From positions 1,178,001 to 1,242,000 of the forward strand of contig NZ_CAAHFG010000003.1 of assembly GCF_900890425.1 (NCBI RefSeq): a DNA stretch of 64,000 bases. Direction: 5' to 3'. Each line of letters begins with the position of its first letter. The stretch's first letter is position 1. Both the position numbers and the translations under genes were made by a program. The DNA comes from Pontiella desulfatans. Lineage in GTDB: Bacteria; Verrucomicrobiota; Kiritimatiellia; Kiritimatiellales; Pontiellaceae. Positions 17,574 through 24,223 of the stretch are shown here, piece after piece. The notes under the pieces are model-generated. The model saw only the letters and a list, made by a program, of their open reading frames with translations, searched no databases and was not told the origin of the DNA.

Positions 17574-17689
17574 GAAAAAAATCGGGTTGGAGGGCGAGGT
17601 TCCATCCGAGCCGCCCGTGGAGGGGCGGACGCTGTCCGCCCAGGCGCACGGCGTGCGCCCCTCCAGCAAGGCATCGCAGGCGATGGGAT
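17574..17689. other. Small hairpin-rich spacer between repeat units
   Basis: The phrase 'ggagggcgaggttccatccg' (17588) recurs at 18391. GGAGGGG-type and CCCCTCC-type segments at its ends (17630 and 17655 areas) can pair. No gene is seen. Confidence 0.4.
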
Positions 17690-18305
17690 GGCCACGCAAT
17701 TGAGAAGCAATTGCGCGCATAGAACAACGACCACAGCCAGGCTCTTTATCCCTATGAACTTAACTTGAATGGTCTCACCACAGAGGACCCAGCGCGGGCA
17801 CTCCGCAACCGAATTTAAACACTAAGACAGAAGTGCCTAGCGCAGCTCAGCCGCAACCAAAGATATCGCAAAATAATGGACGGCAAAATGATCTGAAATG
17901 CTTCAAGTAGATTATTTTGCCACTCATTATTTTGCAAAAAAACTCTGACGTAGTTGCTATTATCCAAAGGCTTGCGGAGAAAATCTTGCCGGAAAAACAA
18001 GTTTTGGGGAGATAGTAGTACGAAGCACAGAGGAACGGGAATGTTCAATTGCTCTGTGTCTCGGTGACCTCTGTGGTAAAAAAAACAAACCTGTTTAATT
18101 GGGTATGATTCACACCAAAGCGGCTTCGCAGTAGAAAAAATGACAGAACAATTGGGACAGAATGATTTCCTTTATGCCGTAACCATGAATCATTTTGTCC
18201 TAATTATTCTGTCAAAAAAATTGCACGATTTGCTTAACCGCGAATGAACACGAATTTCCCCTGCGTCCGCACCGGAAATAGTCCTGTTATAAATCGTCCT
18301 GTAAA
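17690..18305. repeat. Composite dispersed repeat, copy 4, with long hairpins
   Basis: The unit opens with GGCCACGCAATTGAGAAGCA and carries the 'tagcgcagctcagccgcaacc' phrase. At 17882-17921 GGCAAAATGATCT pairs with AGATTATTTTGCC. Bases 18026-18305 repeat 17301-17573, including the 74-nt hairpin (arms 18141-18167 and 18188-18214). Compared with copy 3 it contains ~230 bp extra sequence between the left hairpin arm and the shared right part. No gene is seen. Confidence 0.8.
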
Positions 18306-18414
18306 ATCTCTCCGTCCGCACCGAGAATCATTTTGCAAAAATCCTGCCCAGCCCGGCCATGAGCAGGCAAGAAAGCCCGCTCCACATATTGGAGGGCGAG
18401 GTTCCATCCGAGCC

Positions 18415-18507
18415 GCCCGCCGCACCGGATCGTTATTCGCCGCAAACCTCCTTCGCCAAGGCTCCGGCGGTCAAGTATCGCGCTGGGAAACGCAAGGACG
18501 GTGCGGG
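18415..18507. repeat. 93-bp repeat, copy 2
   Basis: This is the second copy of 17031-17123. It is preceded by the 'ggagggcgaggttccatccg' phrase and followed by more hairpin motifs, including GCGCCGAC-GGC-GTCGGCGC at 18569-18587. No gene is seen between 18508 and the IS110-type element. Confidence 0.8.
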
Positions 18508-18752
18508 CGGATTATTTGACAGAATGATTTGGTGGCAGAATAATTTTGCGGCGCAGCCGCCCTGGAGTGCGCCGACGGCGTCGGCGCTTTCCGTTGTGCG
18601 GGCGGTTGAGGAGTCAAAAGACGGCCTGCCATGGGAGTTGAAAGCCGAAATGACGAATTAGGCGGCCTGATAATCATAAAGAGGTTCTTTGAAATAAGCC
18701 TTGGTCGAGCGCAAACTATCCTTGGGTTAAACCACTAACTAAAGGAGCAGTT

Positions 18753-19784
18753 ATGCAAACGACCAAAGCAAATGCACTATACGCAGGTGCCGACCTGCAT
18801 GGAAACAATGTTTTCCTCTCCCTTTGTGATCAGGAGGGGAACACGGTGTTCCGCAAACGCGTGAAAGCGAACCTTGCGGCCGTCAATGCTGCGCTCGACC
18901 CGTTCTGGGATCGGATCGTGGCGCTGGGCGTGGAATCGACCTTTAACTGGTACTGGTTCGTCGATGGACTTCACGAGAAAGACCGTAATGTAAAGCTGGG
19001 CAACCCGGCGAAGATGGAGCAGTACAAGGGGATCAAGATCACTAACGATCTGACGGATGCGGACTGGCTGGCCGAGCAGCTCCGGCTGGGTATCTTTCCG
19101 GAAAGCTACATCTATCCGAAGGAAACACGCCCCGTACGCGATGCATTGCGCAGAAGACAGCTGTTCGTGCGCCGTCGGACACAGGTGCTGCTGAGCTTCG
19201 GCGGCCTGCTCGAACGCTATGGCCTGGATGCTCCGGGTGCGCGCAAGTTGGAACAGTGGACATTAAAAGATATTCAGGCCACCGGACTCGACGAATTCGT
19301 TCAGCTTCAGCTCGAAACCCTGCTTGAAGCCATCCGTGAGTCGGATCGCCTGGCGAAAAAGGTCGAGCAGCAGGTGCTGGCAGTCGCAAAACCGACAAAG
19401 CAATACCGACGAGCGCAGCAGGTTCCGGGAATCGGGGTTGCGCTGGGAATGCTTGTCGCCCTTGAGAGCGGGGATTTCAGCCGCTTCAAAAGCGCGGGCG
19501 ACTACGCCTCCTACTGCCGGGCGGTAAAAAGTGAATGCAGTTCGAACGGAAAAAAGAAGGGTAAAAACAACGCGAAGAACGGCAACCGTTATCTCGCATG
19601 GGCATTCGTTGAGGCCGCAACCTATGCCGCGCGCTTCAACCCGCGCATCCACGCCTGGTACGAACGTAAAAAAAGAACGAGCGGCGTGCCTAAGGCGAAA
19701 AAAGCGCTGGCCTGCAAGTTGGCCAAGGCGATGTGGCATGTAATGAACGGAAAGGATTTTGATGAAAAGCTGATGTTTGGATAA
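18753..19784 (+). CDS. Transposase, IS110 family (DEDD)
   Basis: The 343-residue enzyme has the IS110 layout. An N-terminal RuvC-like domain carries YAGADLHGN (Asp14), VESTFNWYW (Glu61) and LTDADWLA (Asp102/Asp104). A C-terminal Transposase_20 domain carries VPGIGVALGMLVALES and the small-residue stretch CSSNGKKKG (~262-270) that holds the catalytic Ser in this family. IS110 enzymes are known to be guided by a structured RNA from the element's non-coding end. AAGGAG precedes the ATG with six bases spacing. The frame is intact. Confidence 0.92.
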   Translation: MQTTKANALYAGADLHGNNVFLSLCDQEGNTVFRKRVKANLAAVNAALDPFWDRIVALGVESTFNWYWFVDGLHEKDRNVKLGNPAKMEQYKGIKITNDLTDADWLAEQLRLGIFPESYIYPKETRPVRDALRRRQLFVRRRTQVLLSFGGLLERYGLDAPGARKLEQWTLKDIQATGLDEFVQLQLETLLEAIRESDRLAKKVEQQVLAVAKPTKQYRRAQQVPGIGVALGMLVALESGDFSRFKSAGDYASYCRAVKSECSSNGKKKGKNNAKNGNRYLAWAFVEAATYAARFNPRIHAWYERKKRTSGVPKAKKALACKLAKAMWHVMNGKDFDEKLMFG

Positions 19785-19786
19785 AC

Positions 19787-19855
19787 GGGATGCCGCCGGG
19801 AACCGGAAAAGGGTCTGGTAAAACCAACGGACTGATTGGAATCCGGCGGCGTCCC
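19787..19855 (+). ncRNA. Structured element directly after the IS110 transposase
   Basis: GGGATGCCGCCGG (19787-19799) pairs with CCGGCGGCGTCCC (19843-19855), 12 Watson-Crick pairs and one G-U. The loop contains a second hairpin TGGT-AAA-ACCA (19816-19826). It begins two bases after the stop codon and has no T-run, so it could be part of an IS guide RNA or a 3' stabilising hairpin. Confidence 0.5.
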
Positions 19856-19986
19856 AACTCTATCGTTTGAAACGCGGTTGCCCCGTTGCCAGCCCCCAAG
19901 GGTCTGGAAACCCGGAGGACCCGCAGATGCGGGACCGAAGGCAAACCACTTTGACTGAATGGGCGGTGGACGGGTACAGACGGTTT

Positions 19987-20258
19987 TCTGGTTCCGCAAT
20001 AGCGGAATGGGGATGCGGCACAAAGCGCAGGTGGTTGCCTTCGCCGCCGGCATCCGAGATCCAGATGGGTGACTGAACAACCACGTGATGAATCACGCGG
20101 CAAACCACGCGACGAAGACCCTGATGGCAGCAAACGTTCAGCGATGGGGATTAACGCAGAACCGATCAACGAAAAGGGAAATAAGCAGGTCGTTGAGAAA
20201 CGACCATGGAAGGGTATTTTGTGTTTGACCGGAACCTCTAATGGGTGACCCTTTTTCT
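19987..20258 (+). ncRNA. Candidate IS110 guide (bridge/seek) RNA region, copy A
   Basis: Stems visible here: TTCCGC-AATA-GCGGAA (19992-20007); GGATGC with GCATCC (20011-20016 / 20050-20055) around an inner GGTGG/CCGCC; and GGTCGT-TGAGAA-ACGACC (20188-20205). The same stems occur in copy B, some with compensatory changes. The non-coding tail of an IS110/IS1111-type element is where such RNAs are known to be encoded. No transcript evidence is available from sequence alone. Confidence 0.5.
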
Positions 20259-20506
20259 TCTGGTTCCGCAATGGCGGAATGAGGATGCGGCACAAAGTGG
20301 AGGTGGTTGCCTTCGCCGCCGACATCCGAGATCCAGATGGGTGACTGAACAATCACGTGACGAAGACTACTGATGCAGCAAGCGTTCAGCGATGGAAAGA
20401 AATGTTGTAACCGATCAAAAAAAGTAAAACTGGCAGGCCGTTGGAAAACGGCTATGGAAGGGTATTTTTTGTTTGACCGGAACCTCTAATGGGTGACCCT
20501 TTTTCT
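20259..20506 (+). ncRNA. Candidate IS110 guide (bridge/seek) RNA region, copy B
   Basis: This is a diverged tandem copy of 19987-20258, about 24 bases shorter in its middle. Its stems are TTCCGC-AATG-GCGGAA (20264-20279), GGATG with CATCC, and GGCCGT-TGGAAA-ACGGCT (20436-20453). Relative to copy A one stem pair changes from T-A to C-G and another from G-C to G-T. It ends at the integrase remnant. Confidence 0.5.
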
Positions 20507-20731
20507 AAAACCGGGCGTTCTGCCTAACACATCGAGATAGGAATCGAGATAGGCAGAAGACACAGCGTTCAGTTTAAGCCCGTCCAGCCCATAAACGAAC
20601 TCCTGCGCACGTCGCACATGCCACTCAGCATTTCGGCCGGAGACCCCGTATTTGGCGAGCTTCTCGGCATACTTGCCCCAGAACACCTGCTCTTTGCCCG
20701 ACATTTTTCTTTTCACATGCTCTTTAGCCAT
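20507..20731 (-). pseudogene. Integron-type tyrosine recombinase, N-terminal fragment (intI relic)
   Basis: Only ~75 N-terminal residues remain. WHVRRAQEFVYGLDGLKLN and YLDSYLDVLGR look like the SAM-like core-binding domain of integron integrases. The catalytic domain with the R-H-R-Y residues is missing; the frame runs into the right end of the IS110-type element at 20506 and stops at 20486. The gene points away from the attI-like core at 20806 and the cassettes, the normal integron layout, which supports the identification. No remaining part of the gene is visible on the other side of the IS, so the loss is more than a simple insertion. Confidence 0.65.
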
Positions 20732-20793
20732 GCATTCTACCTATCACATAAAAAAAGGCCTGTTAAGGAAATAGATAGGCAGATGCCGTTTCT

Positions 20794-20812
20794 GCCTAAT
20801 CAACTGTTAGGC
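20794..20812 (+). other. attI-like integration core upstream of the first cassette
   Basis: GTTAGGC at 20806-20812 matches the GTTRRRY core. A mirror copy GCCTAA at 20794-20799 gives the inverted pair TGCCTAA / TTAGGCA. It lies 75 bp from the start of the integrase remnant and 14 bp before the first cassette gene. The first cassette's own inverse core (GCCTAAC at 21175) is its exact complement, as expected for a cassette inserted here. Confidence 0.7.
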
Positions 20813-20826
20813 AGGAATAAAAGAAT

Positions 20827-21171
20827 ATGACAGCAACACAATTTCTATTCAGCATAAAAGGCAGAGTCAGCAGGAAACAATATTGGCTATACTTTGTTCT
20901 CCCTATCAGTATCCCTTGGGTTTCACTAAGTACATTTCTTGCAATGAACTATCCGGAGGAATCACTTACCTTCCGTCTATTATGCATGCCCATTATTTAT
21001 TGGATTGCCATTTGTGCCATGGGAAAAAGATGGCATGACAGAAATAAGTCAGCTTGGTGGATTTTAATCCTTCTGATTCCAATCATTGGAGGTTTGTGGT
21101 TCTTGGTTGAGGGAGGATTCTTAAAAGGAACTGACGGTTCAAATCGGTTTGGAGATGATCCAACTCAATAA
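20827..21171 (+). CDS. Cassette 1: DUF805 membrane protein
   Basis: The 114-residue protein has the DUF805 start (FLFSIKGRVSRKQYWLYFV) and about three membrane segments; GKRWHDRNKSAWW is the usual loop and RFGDDP the usual tail motif. The function of the family is unknown. The gene occupies an integron cassette (20807-21255) between the attI-like core and attC1. Its base composition is clearly lower in G+C than the chromosomal genes on either side. Confidence 0.85.
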   Translation: MTATQFLFSIKGRVSRKQYWLYFVLPISIPWVSLSTFLAMNYPEESLTFRLLCMPIIYWIAICAMGKRWHDRNKSAWWILILLIPIIGGLWFLVEGGFLKGTDGSNRFGDDPTQ

Positions 21172-21174
21172 CTT

Positions 21175-21261
21175 GCCTAACCAGAGCCTTGACCTTACCG
21201 TGAAATCGCCCGTCGATCCGGTCAACGTTTTGCGCACGGCAGGTCAGGCTGAACGTTCGAA
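21175..21261 (+). other. attC1 recombination site (87 bp)
   Basis: R'' GCCTAAC (21175-21181), L'' AGCCTTGACCT (21185-21195), L' AGGTCAGGCT (21241-21250), R' GTTCGAA (21255-21261). L'' and L' pair except for one extra T in L'', the extrahelical base typical of attC. A further stem CCGTG / CACGG lies inside. R'' is complementary to the core at 20806, as required for one circular cassette. Confidence 0.88.
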
Positions 21262-21267
21262 TAAAAA

Positions 21268-21522
21268 ATGATGGATAAAATATACAACATATTATTGGGA
21301 CTATCATCCATCTTCATTTTCTTAACTGTCCGCACCCAAACGCTTACCGAAGGACACTGGAACACAACAAAGAAAATGACCCCTGTTATGCCACTCATGG
21401 CCGTTGGACTTTACCTGTTGATTATGGCCATGGTCTCAAGTGATTTAAAAAGTAGAGGTAAATTAATTGCAGGCATAATCATGACAGCCGTTTCACTTAC
21501 AACTTTCATACTAACAAGATAA
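21268..21522 (+). CDS. Cassette 2: small membrane protein, unknown
   Basis: The 84-residue product has about three hydrophobic segments (YNILLGLSSIFIFL, MPLMAVGLYLLIMAMV, LIAGIIMTAVSLTTFIL). I do not recognise a family. The start lies six bases after the R' core with no Shine-Dalgarno sequence, so translation may be leaderless or coupled. The cassette spans 21256-21609. Confidence 0.65.
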   Translation: MMDKIYNILLGLSSIFIFLTVRTQTLTEGHWNTTKKMTPVMPLMAVGLYLLIMAMVSSDLKSRGKLIAGIIMTAVSLTTFILTR

Positions 21523-21526
21523 AAAA

Positions 21527-21615
21527 TTCGAACCAGAAAGTGGAGCCTACTTGGACAACGCCCGTTGATTCGGTCAAAGTTGGTTTTCCCAAGCGGCTCA
21601 CTTTGAACGTTCGAA
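21527..21615 (+). other. attC2 recombination site (89 bp)
   Basis: R'' TTCGAAC (21527-21533), L'' AAAGTGGAGCC (21537-21547), L' GGCTCACTTT (21595-21604), R' GTTCGAA (21609-21615). L'' has one extra G relative to L', the extrahelical base. The inner stem is CTTGG / CCAAG. R'' complements the leading core of its own cassette at 21255. Confidence 0.88.
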
Positions 21616-21624
21616 TGACTAAAA

Positions 21625-21906
21625 ATGAAACAGATCAAAATCATTTCAGCGCTTTCTCCTCTTCTATGCTTGATCGGTTTCATCGTCGTAGTCCTGATTG
21701 AAAGCCAAAATGTATATTACGAAAATTATGCCGGTGAGATTGGAAAGAATATTTTCATTCCTCTCCTTATCGCATCAACAATCTGGATGATTTATGTGCA
21801 CAGAAAATCCAAATGGCTTTACAGAATTCTATTACCCATTGCTATCGTCATAGGAATCTTGATCGCCTTCGTATCATTCATTATCTGGAGAGTATCAGTA
21901 GGATAA
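21625..21906 (+). CDS. Cassette 3: small membrane protein, unknown
   Basis: The 93-residue product has three likely membrane segments (ISALSPLLCLIGFIVVVLI, NIFIPLLIASTIWMIYV, ILLPIAIVIGILIAFVSFII). No family is recognised. The ATG is nine bases after the R' core and again lacks a Shine-Dalgarno sequence. The cassette spans 21610-21999 and is AT-rich. Confidence 0.65.
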   Translation: MKQIKIISALSPLLCLIGFIVVVLIESQNVYYENYAGEIGKNIFIPLLIASTIWMIYVHRKSKWLYRILLPIAIVIGILIAFVSFIIWRVSVG

Positions 21907-21917
21907 AAAACAAAAAC

Positions 21918-22005
21918 TTCGAACCAGCACATGGACTTTACGGTGAAAACGCCAGTCGATTAAGTTGAAGTCTATGTGCACCGAAAGTCACGTGTAACGT
22001 TGGGA
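21918..22005 (+). other. attC3 recombination site (88 bp)
   Basis: R'' TTCGAAC (21918-21924), L'' CACATGGACTTT (21928-21939), L' AAAGTCACGTG (21984-21994), R' GTTGGGA (21999-22005). L'' carries one extra G and one mismatch against L'. The inner stem is CGGTG / CACCG. A second near-copy of L' (AAGTCTATGTG, 21967-21977) lies within the site. Confidence 0.82.
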
Positions 22006-22016
22006 AAAGGAATGAA

Positions 22017-22538
22017 ATGAAACTATTTTTGACCATAATGGCACTCTTGGTTTCGACCAAAGTATCGAGTTGTCTCTACCCGCATAATGTAACGCTAGAG
22101 AACATTCAAAACCTTCCCATAATCGCATTCTTCGATGAAATTGACGGGGAGGTTTATTGCGACCTGTACCTGCGTAACACTGATAACCTACTGGGTTTGG
22201 ATGTAGTAGAAGTTTCGGTGAGGCGTGAAGCAGATGAAACGGTGTTTTTCTGCGAGCTTCACCCCGAGGAGGACGAATTCTATCGGCTCCATAAATTAAT
22301 CTTCATTATCGATAAGGAAATGATCCGCCACTCATGGATCAGTATAGAGGCAAAAAGTGAAGATCTATCTCCTGAAAATGAAGTCATGCACTCGTGTCGC
22401 TTTACTTACCACGTTCCATTGAATGTTATGTATGAATACTCAAAAAACAACGATGATGATCAGAGATACCCCCTACTAATGAAGCTTAAAGAAAAATCAT
22501 ATATTACTAATAGGAAACAGCTTCCCAACCACCATTAA
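22017..22538 (+). CDS. Cassette 4: secreted protein or lipoprotein, unknown
   Basis: The 173-residue product starts with a signal peptide (LFLTIMALLVSTKVSSC); VSSC could be a weak lipobox. The mature part is beta-rich and acidic, with no recognised family. AAGGA precedes the ATG; an ATG five bases earlier opens only a two-codon frame. The inverse core TCCCAAC (22523-22529), complementary to the leading core GTTGGGA at 21999, lies inside the last codons, so the gene and its attC overlap. No matching L' or R' follows, so the terminal attC is lost or degraded. Confidence 0.65.
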   Translation: MKLFLTIMALLVSTKVSSCLYPHNVTLENIQNLPIIAFFDEIDGEVYCDLYLRNTDNLLGLDVVEVSVRREADETVFFCELHPEEDEFYRLHKLIFIIDKEMIRHSWISIEAKSEDLSPENEVMHSCRFTYHVPLNVMYEYSKNNDDDQRYPLLMKLKEKSYITNRKQLPNHH

Positions 22539-22857
22539 GTCCCTCTGAGTAAAGACAAAAATTCCCCTGTCTCAATCTTCGTGTTTTTCCAACTACCACT
22601 ATCGATTGAACTGTCCAACCTGGTCTCAATGCGTGCCGTTTTTATTTCTACATGGGCGAGTGAAGCAAGGCTCCCTCAAACAACCGAAAAAGGGTCAGGC
22701 CGCCTAAATCGTCATTTTGGGCAAAGGAGTCCTTTGATCTTTGTGTTTGATGAACTAAGGGTCATCCAAGAGGCTCCGAATGGCGTTGGAAAAGGCTGAG
22801 AACACAAGGGTTTGATGCAAAAGAACACGAGCGGGTTTGGGGCGTGCGGTGGTTGCC

Positions 22858-22936
22858 CGTTCGGCGGGGCAGGCGGGCCGCCTGCGGTACGGTTGCGTTT
22901 TTCCGTTCGGCGGGGCAGGCGGGCCGCCTGCGGTAC
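22858..22936. repeat. Two direct copies of a palindromic 33-mer
   Basis: The units 22858-22890 and 22904-22936 match and each is built around the palindrome GCAGGCGGGCCGCCTGC. They are spaced 46 bp start to start. Confidence 0.8.
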
Positions 22937-22988
22937 AGCCAGTGGTACGTCGGCGGTGCCCTTTCCCCGGCGGGAATGGTTTGTGCGG

Positions 22989-23035
22989 GAGCGGGGACAT
23001 TCCTGTCCCCGGCGGGGGCAGGAAAGCCCCCGCTC
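22989..23035. repeat. Long imperfect hairpin
   Basis: The left arm GAGCGGGGACATTCCTGTCC pairs with the right arm GGCAGGAAAGCCCCCGCTC with few mismatches. There is no T-run, so it is not a clear terminator for the convergent gene at 23201; it looks like a dispersed intergenic repeat. Confidence 0.6.
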
Positions 23036-23200
23036 CGTTGGAACCGCCCATCGTTCCTATCCATCCGGTGATTCGGGCAGAAACATTATACGGCAGAAAG
23101 ATGCGGTGCTGGGAATGGGGGTGCTTGGCGTGGCGGACGTGTGGCCGGTCAGCCGCCGATGCTCCGCGAAGGGGTCAGTTTGACCATTCCCGGATCAAGG

Positions 23201-23755
23201 TTAATACGCGTTGCGCGGGTTGATCCAGATTTCGTCTTTGTTGCCGGAAAGCTTGGCGGCGTGGCGGGCGAGGACGAAGAGGGTGTCGGAGAGCCGGTTG
23301 AAGTAGGCCAGCAACACCGGATTCACCTCGGAGGTTTCCCGCAGCGAAACCAGGCGCCGTTCCACCTTGCGCGATGCGGCGCGGGCGACATGCAGGTGTG
23401 CCGAGGCCTTGCCGCCGGCCGGCAGGATAAAGTTGGTCAGCGGATCGAGCCCGTCTTCCACATCGTCGATCAACGCTTCCATCATCGTTATGTTTTCTTT
23501 GGTGATGATCGGCAGACGGTTATCGTGGCCCACATTGGTGACCTCGGAACCGGCAACCAGCAGCAGGCTCTGGACGTTCTTCAAAATGGAGTCGAGTTGA
23601 TCGTCGTCGATATGGGCCCGGGCAACGCCGATGGCCGAGTTGCACTCGTCGATCGTTCCCTGGACCTCCATCTGCGGATCGTTTTTGGGAACGCGAGTCC
23701 CGTCGAACCGCCCGGTCTCGCCCTTGTCGCCTGTCTTCGTGAATATTTTCGGCAT
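23201..23755 (-). CDS. pduO: Cob(I)alamin adenosyltransferase, PduO type
   Basis: The 184-residue cytoplasmic enzyme transfers the adenosyl group of ATP to cob(I)alamin. It has the family's N-terminal ATP site FTKTGDKGETGRFDGTRVPK, the DECNSAIG motif, and the C-terminal helices with FILPAGGKASAHLHVARAASRKVERRL and YFNRLSDTLFVLAR. Length is normal. It lies downstream of a DUF1456 gene on the same strand, 18 bp apart, but nothing links the two functionally. No cobalamin riboswitch was recognised nearby. Confidence 0.95.
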   Translation of the reverse strand: MPKIFTKTGDKGETGRFDGTRVPKNDPQMEVQGTIDECNSAIGVARAHIDDDQLDSILKNVQSLLLVAGSEVTNVGHDNRLPIITKENITMMEALIDDVEDGLDPLTNFILPAGGKASAHLHVARAASRKVERRLVSLRETSEVNPVLLAYFNRLSDTLFVLARHAAKLSGNKDEIWINPRNAY

Positions 23756-23773
23756 GTTGTTCGCCTGTTTTGT

Positions 23774-24223
23774 TTATTTGCTGAGGCCGGCAATGAATTT
23801 GCGCAGTACCTGTTCCGGGCATTTGCGGTAGTTGCGGTGGCCTTCCTTACGGAAGAAGGAGCCGAGTTCGGCCTTGGTCACCTTGAATTCGGCTTTCTGG
23901 AAAACCGCCAGCACGCCGTCCTCCTTGAGCTCCAGCGCAATGCGCAGCTTTTTCAGGACTTCGTTGTTGGAGAGGAATTCGAGCGGTTCGGGCACGTTGC
24001 CGGAGGGGTGGGGGCCGCGCCGGTCGATGATCAGCCCGTCCAGGAAACGGCAGAGCTGGGGGTCGGAAATTTCCACATGGCCCGGTTCGTCGTCGCGCTT
24101 GAACCAGTTGGCGACTTCGTCGGGGGTGGTTGCCCGGCCGGTGAGGGCGATGGTTTCGGCAACTTTCGCGTCGTCGATGTTGAGGGCATAGCGCAGGCGG
24201 CGCAGGGTGTCGTTGTTGGTCAT
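23774..24223 (-). CDS. DUF1456 (YehS-like) protein
   Basis: The 149-residue protein consists of two similar halves (NNDTLRRLRYALNIDDAKVAE and SNNEVLKKLRIALELKEDGVL), each followed by a 'WFKRDDEPG' or 'FFRKEGHRNY' segment, the DUF1456 pattern. Function is unknown. The start at 24223 fits the family; AAGGA lies upstream at a rather long spacing. Confidence 0.85.
   Translation of the reverse strand: MTNNDTLRRLRYALNIDDAKVAETIALTGRATTPDEVANWFKRDDEPGHVEISDPQLCRFLDGLIIDRRGPHPSGNVPEPLEFLSNNEVLKKLRIALELKEDGVLAVFQKAEFKVTKAELGSFFRKEGHRNYRKCPEQVLRKFIAGLSK

Larger units (their letters stand above)
18671..20506 (+). mobile_element. IS110-family element with duplicated right end (boundaries approximate)
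   Basis: The element comprises the transposase gene at 18753-19784 and a 722-bp non-coding tail. The right boundary at 20506 is supported twice: the tail contains two tandem, diverged copies (19987-20258 and 20259-20506), both ending GGGTGACCCTTTTTCT, and the integrase remnant begins immediately afterwards. The left boundary is not visible because no second copy or inverted repeat marks it. AGAGGTTC (18680-18687) on the left is inverted to GAACCTCT near both right ends, possibly a subterminal repeat, but eight bases could match by chance. Confidence 0.65.
22539..23200. other. Non-coding region beyond the integron array, with palindromic repeats
   Basis: I see no gene in 660 bp. The first part (to ~22800) is AT-richer, like the cassettes, and may be a decayed cassette. 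The second part holds two copies of a 33-bp phrase containing the palindrome GCAGGCGG-G-CCGCCTGC (22858-22890 and 22904-22936) and a larger inverted repeat at 22989-23035. Confidence 0.5.

Noticed and set aside
18680-18687. AGAGGTTC as the left subterminal inverted repeat of the IS110 element
   Set aside because: Eight matching bases to the right end are expected by chance at this search size; kept only as a weak hint in the element entry.
19690-20352. Open frame of 220 codons on the minus strand across the IS110 right end
   Set aside because: It contains the same ~30-residue stretch twice because it crosses the tandem DNA repeats; the stems below it and the lack of a ribosome-binding site favour RNA.
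21255-21615. GTTCGAAT motifs resembling the T-loop of tRNA genes
   Set aside because: They are attC core sites; no acceptor, D or anticodon stems surround them.
22858-22936. Two spaced repeats that might be a minimal CRISPR array
   Set aside because: Only two units, a 13-bp gap and a full palindrome; no cas genes in the window.
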